Source of the DNA: Thalassotalea sp. PS06
GTDB taxonomy: Bacteria > Pseudomonadota > Gammaproteobacteria > Enterobacterales > Alteromonadaceae
Direction: 5' to 3'
DNA length: 64,000 nt
Assembly (NCBI RefSeq): GCF_007197775.1
Contig: NZ_CP041638.1
Location: 3,596,001 to 3,660,000, forward strand
Every line of letters begins with the position of its first letter. Within the stretch, counting starts at the first letter, position 1. Shown piece after piece: positions 57,349-64,000 of this stretch. Position numbers and translations under genes: made by a program. The notes beneath the pieces are model-generated. The model was not told the DNA's origin. It did not search any database and was given only the letters and a program-made list of their open reading frames with translations.

Positions 57349-58230
57349 TTAATCCGAACTGGCAACCTGATGAATATGAACATCCTGTTGCGGGTATGGA
57401 ATAGACAAGTCGTTATCGTCAAATGCCAGTTTGATATTTTCCAGGAATTCAAAATGCACGTCCCAGTAATCTTCACTTTTAACCCAGACACGGACAAAAA
57501 TATCGACACTACTTGCTCCATGCCGGCCGACAACCACGGTTCGGGCAGGATCCGAAAGTAAGCGCTGATCTTTATCAAGAACATCATTGATAACCTGTTT
57601 CGCCTTGGCTATCGAGTCGTCATAGCTAATGCCAACTACGAAGTCGACCCGGCGAGTATCTTTCGCGGAATAATTCACCAGACTGCCATTGGATAACAGG
57701 CCATTGGGAATAAATATACGTTTATTGTCTGGGGTTTTCAGCACGGTATTAAAAATCTGAATTTCCTCAACCGTGCCGCTTTGCCCCTGCGCTTCAATGT
57801 AATCGCCCGCTCGAAAGGGTCGGTAAAAGAGGATCAGGATGCCACCGGCAAAATTTGCCAGACTGCCCTGCAATGCCAGACCTACTGCTAAACCGGCTGC
57901 ACCGAGCAGTGCGATTAAGGATGTGGTTTCGATACCAATCATCGACGCGAAAATAATGACGCAGATAAGCTTCAATATTGCCGAGATAATATCCAACAAG
58001 AATTTTTTCAGGGTAACTTCGACATTGCGACGTTCCATGGCACGCCCCAGAAAACGCACAATCGCATTTGCCACCCACAGGGTGATGCGCAGGACGATCA
58101 GCGCAATCACAAAGCTAATGGCAAAATCGATAAGCATCTCAGAGTATTTGTCGATGAACCCAGTCAACTTTGATACATCTACTTTTTCCGCTGCCTTCTC
58201 GGCAACATTTGCTCCATCTTGTTTTTGCAT
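57349..58230 (-). CDS. mscS: Small-conductance mechanosensitive channel (MscS family)
   Basis: A 293-residue channel. Three membrane helices (about 30-52, 70-98 and 103-128) include the pore helix GAAGLAVGLALQGSLANFAGGILI with its Gly/Ala packing pattern. The cytoplasmic beta and vestibule domains follow (about 130-285; FRAGDYIEAQGQSGTVEEIQIFNT). It is close to E. coli MscS (286) in length. It opens on hypo-osmotic shock to release solutes. GGAG lies 6 nt before the ATG. It is monocistronic in appearance. Confidence 0.95.
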   Translation of the reverse strand: MQKQDGANVAEKAAEKVDVSKLTGFIDKYSEMLIDFAISFVIALIVLRITLWVANAIVRFLGRAMERRNVEVTLKKFLLDIISAILKLICVIIFASMIGIETTSLIALLGAAGLAVGLALQGSLANFAGGILILFYRPFRAGDYIEAQGQSGTVEEIQIFNTVLKTPDNKRIFIPNGLLSNGSLVNYSAKDTRRVDFVVGISYDDSIAKAKQVINDVLDKDQRLLSDPARTVVVGRHGASSVDIFVRVWVKSEDYWDVHFEFLENIKLAFDDNDLSIPYPQQDVHIHQVASSD

Positions 58231-58388
58231 AATTTTCTCCAGAGTTTCATCCAGTTAACTATAGAATAGTTCAATACTGCAAGGATTCTTTTGTGCATTA
58301 TCGGCTCAGATAACGTCTCAAGAAAAATTTGTAATGAATTCTCAAAACCACATACTATTGGGATAATGAACCAACACGAGGAAAGACT

Positions 58389-58712
58389 ATGATTGAGTTT
58401 ATTTTGCTATTTACTGGCCTGTTTATGTTCATTGGCCTATGCAGTTACTGGCAGGCAAATGCCGATAAACACCCGGTACTGGCGCACATTAGTGCATCTC
58501 TTAACTCCATGGATGGATTTGGTTTCGAGCAGACCAAAAGTAAAGCCAATGCCACATCACCAACGCAAGCAAACACTCAAACCGCCGCGTCAGCCAAGGA
58601 GCAAGAATTAAATCAGGAGATTTCGGCGTTAAAACAACGTATCGAACATCTGGAGACCATAGTGTGCGACCGAAATTACGAACTCAATGAGGCGCTTCGC
58701 AAACTCAATTAA
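58389..58712 (+). CDS. Small membrane protein with a coiled-coil tail
   Basis: A 107-residue protein: one N-terminal membrane helix (IEFILLFTGLFMFIGLCSYWQA), a polar Ala/Thr/Gln-rich linker, and a C-terminal coiled coil (EQELNQEISALKQRIEHLETIV). It has no recognised family. The shape recalls small envelope-stress or division accessory proteins, but this is only structural resemblance. GAGGAAAG precedes the ATG. It is followed 101 bp later by the SdpR-like gene. Confidence 0.75.
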   Translation: MIEFILLFTGLFMFIGLCSYWQANADKHPVLAHISASLNSMDGFGFEQTKSKANATSPTQANTQTAASAKEQELNQEISALKQRIEHLETIVCDRNYELNEALRKLN

Positions 58713-58759
58713 CCAGCAACTAACTCCCGATATTCATAGTAAATTTGCTTTTATTTCGT

Positions 58760-58781
58760 TATTTCACTAAATTATGAAATA
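58760..58781. promoter_or_regulatory. Candidate operator of the SdpR-like repressor
   Basis: TATTTCA, 8 nt, TGAAATA forms a 22-bp inverted repeat 32 bp before the start of the ArsR-type gene. Size and position fit autoregulation by a winged-helix dimer, as known for Bacillus SdpR. The assignment is inferred. Confidence 0.5.
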
Positions 58782-58813
58782 GTTGAAAAATAACCAGGGT
58801 TAAGAGGTTTAAG

Positions 58814-59083
58814 TTGGCTGACGTTTATCAGGCATTATCCAGTTCTGTTCGCCGCGATATATTGGCGTTACTAAAAATGCAGGACCTAAGTGCAGGCGAT
58901 ATTGCTGAGCAGCTTGATGTCGGACGCTCAACGCTATCTGGCCACCTGAATGTGTTGAAGTCTGCAGATCTAGTGGCAACCCAACGTCAGGGCACCACCA
59001 TAATGTACAGCCTGAAAACCAGCGTGGTTGAAGATGTCCTCAATCAACTCTACTCATTATTTGCCAAGGATACCAAGGAGTAA
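58814..59083 (+). CDS. ArsR/SdpR-family winged-helix autorepressor
   Basis: An 89-residue ArsR-type HTH protein (MADVYQALSSSVRRDILALLKMQDLSAGDIAEQLDVGRSTLSGHLNVLKSADLV...). It lacks the metal-binding cysteines of ArsR/SmtB and matches the SdpR subgroup. It starts at TTG 58814, 6 nt after AGAGG. The SdpI-like gene begins two bases after its stop. In Bacillus, SdpR represses the sdpRI operon and is sequestered at the membrane by SdpI when the toxin SdpC binds; here no toxin gene is nearby. Confidence 0.88.
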   Translation: MADVYQALSSSVRRDILALLKMQDLSAGDIAEQLDVGRSTLSGHLNVLKSADLVATQRQGTTIMYSLKTSVVEDVLNQLYSLFAKDTKE

Positions 59084-59085
59084 TT

Positions 59086-59745
59086 ATGACTGCGATGCGT
59101 TGTGCCTGGGGTGTGTTTTTGTTGACATTTTTAGCATGTCTGGCGGGACTGTGGTTATTGCCAACTGACATGCAAATCCCTCACCATTGGAATATTCATG
59201 GCGAGCCTGACCGATTCGGTTCTTTGAAATTTGCCTTAATTTACCCGCCAGTTGTCATGGCCGGTATTCTATTGCTGCTTTCTTTTTTAAAGCACTTTGA
59301 GCCTCGTAAGGAAAATCTCGCAGAGTCGGAAAAAGCTAAAGGCTGGATTGGTCTTGCGGTAAGTTTGATGCTGGCGCTGATTGCCGGCGCCAACCTTGGT
59401 CTGGGCTTGGGCTATGACGTGCCAATGTTACGCCTGATCATGGTGGCAATCTTTGTCCTGTTTATTGTAGTTGGTAACTTTTTGTCAAAAACCCGTAGCA
59501 ATTTCTTTATTGGCATTCGCACGCCATGGACCTTGTCCAGTGACGAAAACTGGCGCAAAACTCACCATTTAGGTGGCCGTCTGTTTATGCTTGCCGGTAT
59601 CTTCGGTTCACTAATTTCCTTTGCTTTGCCGCATCACATGCTGGTTTGGTTAATGCTCGGTCTTATCCTGCCAGCAGCCTTTATTCCGATCATTTACAGC
59701 TGGTATTTATGGCATCAAGGTAACAACAAAGGCACCGCCGAATAG
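59086..59745 (+). CDS. SdpI-family membrane protein (immunity/signal transducer-like)
   Basis: A 219-residue protein with about six membrane helices. The N-terminal DUF1648-type segment MQIPHHWNIHGEPDRFGS (P-x-H-W-N-x-x-G-x-x-D) is followed by a C-terminal SdpI motif GNFLSKTRSNFFIGIRTPWTLSSDENWRKTHHLGGRLF. SdpI confers immunity to SdpC in Bacillus and signals through SdpR. In proteobacteria such pairs often occur without a known toxin. It is coupled to the preceding repressor gene and followed by a terminator. Confidence 0.9.
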   Translation: MTAMRCAWGVFLLTFLACLAGLWLLPTDMQIPHHWNIHGEPDRFGSLKFALIYPPVVMAGILLLLSFLKHFEPRKENLAESEKAKGWIGLAVSLMLALIAGANLGLGLGYDVPMLRLIMVAIFVLFIVVGNFLSKTRSNFFIGIRTPWTLSSDENWRKTHHLGGRLFMLAGIFGSLISFALPHHMLVWLMLGLILPAAFIPIIYSWYLWHQGNNKGTAE

Positions 59746-59746
59746 C

Positions 59747-59773
59747 AGAAAAGCGACCTTAGGCCGCTTTTCT
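59747..59773 (+). terminator. Terminator after the SdpI-like gene
   Basis: AGAAAAGCG pairs with CGCTTTTCT, with an inner CC/GG continuation. It begins directly after the SdpI stop codon and is T-rich on the 3' side. Confidence 0.8.
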
Positions 59774-59802
59774 CATAGTTGATAACGAGCGAAGGGATTA
59801 CA

Positions 59803-60048
59803 CTACCAATTCAAACGAATTCTCAACTTATCGCTCGTAGGAGGCAGGCCACACATTTCTTCATAAGGCGTCGATTGTTCCAACCAGACTTCATCAAAAT
59901 GTTGTTGGTTAAAATAGTCTTTAACACCGCTGAGACAATTAAATTTTAATGGCTGCTGCTTTGAATCTTTCAACAATGTGCGTTTGTTGCCATCGCTAAT
60001 TTCAACTAAATACGAGTTTCCTTCCAACGATTCAATAAATAAGTCCAT
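59803..60048 (-). CDS. DUF6482-like small protein
   Basis: An 81-residue cytoplasmic protein (MDLFIESLEGNSYLVEI...DEVWLEQSTPYEEMCGLPP...). The pattern of an N-terminal beta hairpin and the C-terminal E-x-TPYEEM resembles the DUF6482 family of short gammaproteobacterial proteins of unknown function. ATG 60048 has AGAGG 6 nt upstream; the frame runs open to 60102. Confidence 0.7.
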   Translation of the reverse strand: MDLFIESLEGNSYLVEISDGNKRTLLKDSKQQPLKFNCLSGVKDYFNQQHFDEVWLEQSTPYEEMCGLPPTSDKLRIRLNW

Positions 60049-60163
60049 AACGTACCTCTCTGAATCCGAAAAACCCTCAAAAGGAGCCCAGTGCCCCTGC
60101 AAGGAATGGTGAAAAACCTGCTTAAGCTTACGCCATGCAAGTAGATAAAGATCAGTGAAGCGG

Positions 60164-61042
60164 TTAACAATTGTCCAATGAAGACAGGACGGGATGGCCC
60201 GTTAAAGCCTCAAATTGGCTAAGCTGCCAGCGCGCTTTTTGCAAAAACACCGGGGTTTTTGCGCTGCGCTGATAAAACCACAAGCCATTTAACAATAAAC
60301 AGACGGGAAGGTATCCCTTCATACGTTGTTGATTTAATTCAATATTATTATCAGCCTGATATGAAGCGATTAATCGGCCTTGCTCTGAATCACCAAGCTG
60401 ATTAATTGCGAAGCACATGGCAATATCATATTCGCGGGGTGCCAAAGACAAAAACTCAAGATCCAGCAACCAGGCCTTATCATCTGTATCAATCAAAATA
60501 TTGGCAAAATTTACATCACCATGGATTGGCACCAAATCAGTAAATCCAACCTCGATATCAAAATCAGTTGCCACTCTCGATACCAATTCCGATAGTGGCT
60601 TTGCACCAATCGCGAGTTCTGCAATCAATCTTTTAAACTGTTTTTTCAGCTGCAGCGGTTCGAGCAAATCGACAATACTCGCTCGATGTAAATCCGCCAT
60701 CAACTTAGCGCTGATATCGAGTTTTTCAGCAATATCCAAAGTTGAATTTAACAGGGTAACGCCCTCGATAAATTCCTGAACTTGCCAGTTGTCGTTCTGA
60801 AACACAATTTCCGGGGAAAGCTTACGCAACGCTCGGTTTATCTCGGCATATTGCTTGGCTTTGAACAGGTCTGAAGCATTATGTTGTTTGACAAAGAAAA
60901 TACGCTGGGTATCGTTATCTACCACTTGAAAGCAAGGGTTGTTATCCGTTCCATCATTGGCAGTAACGGGAAAGGCCGAACAATCCAGCGCATCAAAACA
61001 AGGCAGTTCCAATACTTGCTGAATCAGTTCGGCGTGCATCAT
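60164..61042 (-). CDS. APH/choline-kinase-fold phosphotransferase, possible thiamine kinase
   Basis: A 292-residue kinase of the aminoglycoside phosphotransferase superfamily. It has the Brenner motif HGDVNFANILID (catalytic Asp), the metal Asp in WLLDLEF, and an N-lobe Lys in FFVKQHN. E. coli thiamine kinase ThiK has this fold, and the gene sits directly after a PnuC/PnuT-type transporter gene and a thiamine-binding-like gene. Phosphorylation of imported thiamine is thus a reasonable inference, with choline or another alcohol as alternatives. The start lies two bases after the transporter stop. Confidence 0.78.
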   Translation of the reverse strand: MMHAELIQQVLELPCFDALDCSAFPVTANDGTDNNPCFQVVDNDTQRIFFVKQHNASDLFKAKQYAEINRALRKLSPEIVFQNDNWQVQEFIEGVTLLNSTLDIAEKLDISAKLMADLHRASIVDLLEPLQLKKQFKRLIAELAIGAKPLSELVSRVATDFDIEVGFTDLVPIHGDVNFANILIDTDDKAWLLDLEFLSLAPREYDIAMCFAINQLGDSEQGRLIASYQADNNIELNQQRMKGYLPVCLLLNGLWFYQRSAKTPVFLQKARWQLSQFEALTGHPVLSSLDNC

Positions 61043-61044
61043 GG

Positions 61045-61674
61045 TTATTCCACCGAAAGCTTATTGTCTGCAGCACCGACGTGTGCCGACTGATATTGTG
61101 CACGCCAGTTCAGATATCCGTAGACCGCGATAACCACATAAACCGCAAATAGAAATGCGGTAGGTTGCAGTGACTTTTCGATATAGATATAGATGGATAC
61201 CAAATCAATCACCACCCAGTAAAGCCAGTTTTCCAGGACCTTTCGGGCAACCAGATACGTTGCGAACACAGCGAATACGGTAGTTGCCGAATCCACATAA
61301 GGAAAATGTGTTGGGGTGTAATTATCCATAAACCAGCCAAGCCCGAGGGATAATAAACTAAGTGCTGCAATGGCATATACATGGGTCGATAACTGCCAGC
61401 GAATAATGCTGTCACCCGGTTGTGCATCCGGCATTTTATTGCGCCACAAGTACCAGCCGTAAATTGCCATGACGAAGTAATAGACCTGCAACAGGCCATC
61501 CATCCACAGATACACGTCATAAAATATGACGGTATAAATTGCCGTGCTGACCAAGGCTGCGGGCCAACACCAAATGTTTACTCGCGCTGCGAAAATGACA
61601 TACAACAAAGCGGTGAAAACCGCGATCAACTCCCAAAATGGCAGGGCAGTGAAATATTCAACAATGCCTGACAT
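61045..61674 (-). CDS. pnuC: PnuC/PnuT-family vitamin precursor transporter
   Basis: A 209-residue protein with seven membrane helices: PFWELIAVFTALLYVIFAARVNIWCWPAALVSTAIYTVIFYDVYLWMDGLLQVYYFVMAIYGWYLWR in the first half is the Pnu signature (W-P and Q-x-x-Y-F). PnuC carries nicotinamide riboside; the PnuT subgroup carries thiamine and is found with TonB receptors and thiamine kinases. The neighbours favour thiamine here. The start overlaps the stop of the YkoF-like gene by one base (TAATG). The motif assignment is firm; the substrate is inferred. Confidence 0.92.
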   Translation of the reverse strand: MSGIVEYFTALPFWELIAVFTALLYVIFAARVNIWCWPAALVSTAIYTVIFYDVYLWMDGLLQVYYFVMAIYGWYLWRNKMPDAQPGDSIIRWQLSTHVYAIAALSLLSLGLGWFMDNYTPTHFPYVDSATTVFAVFATYLVARKVLENWLYWVVIDLVSIYIYIEKSLQPTAFLFAVYVVIAVYGYLNWRAQYQSAHVGAADNKLSVE

Positions 61675-61940
61675 TAACTTTTTGCTTCCACATGCGAACG
61701 GTCGCCGCCGATAAACTTGACGACAAATACCGCCGCGCCAAGGTTTTCATGGACTTTTTTGATCTCAGCCATCACCGTTGTTGTCGCCAGGTCATAATCA
61801 CCAAATACCTGGGTACTCATGCCATTAGTGACAACATTTAAACCATCAACGGCATTCAGATTATCGATAAAATCCCAGATTTGTGATTTGTAGGTTTGCT
61901 CCGCCAGCGGATACAAACTAATTTCAATCGAAATTTGCAT
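61674..61940 (-). CDS. YkoF/MTH1187-like thiamine-binding-type protein
   Basis: An 88-residue protein with the ferredoxin-like beta-alpha-beta fold of the YkoF/MTH1187 (former DUF77) family: an MQISIEISLYPLAEQ strand, IDNLNAVDGLNVVTNGMSTQVFGDYD, and a terminal VVKFIGGDR strand. YkoF in Bacillus binds thiamine or its hydroxymethylpyrimidine part. It lies between the TonB receptor and the Pnu transporter, coupled to the latter, supporting a role in vitamin uptake. Confidence 0.82.
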   Translation of the reverse strand: MQISIEISLYPLAEQTYKSQIWDFIDNLNAVDGLNVVTNGMSTQVFGDYDLATTTVMAEIKKVHENLGAAVFVVKFIGGDRSHVEAKS

Positions 61941-62007
61941 GGTAACTCCTTATCCGAATTATGATTTGGAGCCCTAAAATCCCGAGCCCCAATGTTGTGA
62001 CGGCTAC

Positions 62008-64000
62008 TTAAAAGTTGTAGTCGAAAGTAAGACCGATGCGCGCTGGCTCACCATACTGATAATAAGGTTTGGCCTCATAGCCATCACGCGGGTCATTACC
62101 AAAGTAGAAGCCTCGGGTTGCATATTGCTCGTCAAAGACATTACGCCCCCAAAGTTTAACACTCCATTCATCAGCCAGATAACTTACGGATGCCGCCCAC
62201 AAAGTAACGCTGTCAGATCTCTGGTCATGGCTGTCAGAGAAATAAAACTCGTCTTTGCCTTCGACATTGACGTTCACTAACCAGCGATCGGTCAGATAAT
62301 AATTCGCACCAGCATTGAATTGATAGTTTGGCGCGTGGGCCTGATCGCGACCAGTTTCCAACGTGCCATCGGCATAAGTAAAGCCTTTAAATTCAGTATC
62401 CAAAAGGCCCAGGCTGCTGTATACATTTAACGAATCTGTGATGTCCCATAAAAATTCGACTTCGACACCAGTATTGCTGCCCTTAGCGGCATTATCCCAG
62501 TAACTGATAAACTCGCTGCTACCATCTTCACGTTCAAGTAAATGATAACTGCTAATCTGAATATCATCACGGGTCATGTAGAAAACGGCGGCACGGAATA
62601 CAGCATTATTATCCAAAAGAGAGGTCTTAAAACCTAATTCATAGTTCCAGGTATATTCTGGGTCGAAAACGCGTAGCTCATCCGACAAAGTGCCGTCGCT
62701 ATTTACACTACCGGCTTTGTAACCGCGATTAATTGATGCATAGGTCATTGCAGCATCAGTTAACTGATAGGCGAGAACTAACTTACCGCCAACCATGAAA
62801 TCGTCTGGCTTAAATTTAACTGAGTCAGAATTGGAATAATCCGTGCCCCGTTGTTCTAAACGAAGACCGGACGTCAATGTTAGTTGTTCAGATAGGTGAG
62901 TTTGCAACTCAGCAAATACCGCCAGGTTTTGCGCTTCGAATGAGGAAGTAAAATCTGACTCTAAATAAGTGTACTGGCGGGTTAAATCTTCCTGATCATT
63001 TTTACCATAAACGCCAACAACCCAATCGGTTGTGTCGGCAAAAATACGATGCTCTGGGTTGGAAACCAAGCGAAGCTCTAACGTCGTGTTTTGACGATCA
63101 CGAAGGTAATGATCCGTTGACGAATACTCCCACGGATGCAGGCCAACAAAACTCCAGTCTTCATCATAACCATAAGCTAAATCAGAATCGGCATGGGTAA
63201 GGATAGAGATAACATCGAATGCGTCCTGACCGGTATAGGTAAATTTAACGCTAGCTGCGGTAGTTTTTTGCTTATCAAAACCCGGCTGATCCGAGAATGT
63301 CTCGCGAGTGTTATCTAAAGAAAACGCATCATAACCATTGTCAAAATCGGCATGAATGAGAGTGATATCGACATCAAGGTTGTCGCTGGCTGCAATCGCC
63401 AACTTACCCCGCAGAGTTAGCTCATCACGGTTATTGGTATCTTCGCGATTCAGATAGGTGTTTTCAATAAAGCCATCGCTGACATTTTTCTCGGCAACAA
63501 ATCGATAGTTAATGCCATCGGTTGCCGGACCGGATAATACGACACCTGAGCTATAGCTATCGTAGTTTGCCGCTGATAAACGAACTCGGCCTTCGAAGTT
63601 TTCGGTTGGCGCATTCGATTGCAGATAAACTAAGCCGGCTAACGCATTGGCACCAAAGCGCGTTCCCTGCGGGCCTTTAAAGAATTCCACCTGGCCAATA
63701 TCGAAGGTGGATGCAATACCGCCGATACCGGCAAGATCGATTTCATCCATAACCACACCAACCGATGGATTAATCGCTTCTTGAAACTGGCTGCGCTCGC
63801 CAATACCGCGCACCTGGTAATAACGGGCGCGTTGTGAGCCGGAAGAGAAATTGACATTAGCGACTGCGCCAAGTACATCCTCCAGGTTTTCTGCATTGCG
63901 GGTTTCCATGTCACTCGCTGACAAAATGGTCAACGATGAAGGAATGGTTTGTAAGGTTTCTTCGCGAAAATCCGACTGCACAGTAATCACTTCAATGCCT
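62008..64000 (-). CDS. TonB-dependent outer-membrane receptor (partial), possible thiamine receptor
   Basis: The gene runs off the right edge, so its signal peptide and promoter are not seen. The visible 664 residues begin at the TonB box (GIEVITVQSDFREETLQ). A plug domain follows (about 15-130; DVLGAVANVNFSSGS, RGIGERSQF, GPQGTRFGANALAG), then a 22-strand barrel ending GEPARIGLTFDYNF with the terminal Phe needed for Bam insertion. Its position upstream of the YkoF-like, PnuC/PnuT and kinase genes, 67 bp from the first, matches known thiamine-uptake clusters of Alteromonadales with a dedicated receptor. A TPP riboswitch might lie upstream, outside the window. A siderophore or other ligand cannot be excluded. 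Confidence 0.9.
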   Translation of the reverse strand, partial: GIEVITVQSDFREETLQTIPSSLTILSASDMETRNAENLEDVLGAVANVNFSSGSQRARYYQVRGIGERSQFQEAINPSVGVVMDEIDLAGIGGIASTFDIGQVEFFKGPQGTRFGANALAGLVYLQSNAPTENFEGRVRLSAANYDSYSSGVVLSGPATDGINYRFVAEKNVSDGFIENTYLNREDTNNRDELTLRGKLAIAASDNLDVDITLIHADFDNGYDAFSLDNTRETFSDQPGFDKQKTTAASVKFTYTGQDAFDVISILTHADSDLAYGYDEDWSFVGLHPWEYSSTDHYLRDRQNTTLELRLVSNPEHRIFADTTDWVVGVYGKNDQEDLTRQYTYLESDFTSSFEAQNLAVFAELQTHLSEQLTLTSGLRLEQRGTDYSNSDSVKFKPDDFMVGGKLVLAYQLTDAAMTYASINRGYKAGSVNSDGTLSDELRVFDPEYTWNYELGFKTSLLDNNAVFRAAVFYMTRDDIQISSYHLLEREDGSSEFISYWDNAAKGSNTGVEVEFLWDITDSLNVYSSLGLLDTEFKGFTYADGTLETGRDQAHAPNYQFNAGANYYLTDRWLVNVNVEGKDEFYFSDSHDQRSDSVTLWAASVSYLADEWSVKLWGRNVFDEQYATRGFYFGNDPRDGYEAKPYYQYGEPARIGLTFDYNF

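Noticed and set aside
61941..62007. TPP riboswitch before the YkoF-like gene
   Set aside because: The 67-bp gap has no CUGAGA or ACCUGA-type elements; any riboswitch would be upstream of the TonB receptor, outside the window.

Overview
The window looks like chromosome of a marine gammaproteobacterium of the order Alteromonadales (Colwellia/Thalassotalea/Shewanella-like). Supporting signs are the conserved blocks trxA/rhlB/gppA/rho, tatABC-x-tatD-hemB, ubiE-ubiJ-ubiB and gmk-rpoZ-spoT-ridA-trmH-recG. A TonB-dependent carbohydrate locus with flavin-dependent halogenases and many short dispersed palindromes also fit. GC content is moderate by eye. Genus cannot be fixed from the sequence alone.

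Layout. 1-586: cut-off membrane part of a spermidine-synthase-like protein. 655-18454: alpha-glucan (maltodextrin/starch) utilisation locus. A minus-strand unit encodes pullulanase, GH97 alpha-glucosidase, a GPH/SLC45-type sugar transporter and a LacI-type regulator. A divergent plus-strand unit encodes a TonB-dependent receptor, two flavin-dependent halogenase-like proteins, an aldo/keto reductase, an unknown protein and a lipoprotein amylo-alpha-1,6-glucosidase. The shared 408-bp promoter region holds two 14-bp operators that are exact inverted copies of each other. 18575-24168: tamA-tamB. 24169-25444: repeat-rich gap around a VOC-family gene. 25445-31639: rluF, rho, trxA, rhlB, gppA. 31626-34423: EamA exporter, then an unusual pair made of a trypsin-like lipoprotein and a secreted partner. 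34732-38431: hemB-tatD-x-tatCBA. 38691-42738: outer-membrane protein, then ubiB-ubiJ-ubiE. 42830-49666: recG-trmH-ridA-spoT-rpoZ-gmk. 49764-50247: GIY-YIG nuclease gene enclosed by inverted REP-like palindromes. 50263-53337: sulfotransferase-like protein, class IV aminotransferase and aromatic aminotransferase. 53496-55892: DUF445, bfd with a Fur box, and two bacterioferritin subunits. 56117-59745: an exported protein, a DUF938 methyltransferase, MscS, a small membrane protein and an SdpR/SdpI pair. 59803-64000: DUF6482 protein and a cassette that looks like thiamine scavenging (TonB receptor, YkoF-like protein, PnuC/PnuT transporter, APH-fold kinase), cut by the right edge.

How the genes work together. 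The first 18 kb reads as one pathway. The receptor imports maltodextrins into the periplasm, the lipoprotein debranching enzymes and GH97 trim them, the inner-membrane transporter takes up the products, and the LacI-family protein probably controls both directions from the paired operators. The centre of the window is housekeeping: outer-membrane assembly, RNA turnover, Tat export, heme, ubiquinone, stringent response and recombination. The right end carries iron storage and a probable vitamin-uptake cassette.

Most notable items: the GIY-YIG gene bracketed by 31-nt inverted palindromes whose stems differ by compensatory changes; two bacterioferritin subunits with complementary active-site losses; the trypsin-like lipoprotein pair; two intact halogenases inside a starch locus; and several families of short mobile-looking palindromes, one of which splits gmk from rpoZ.
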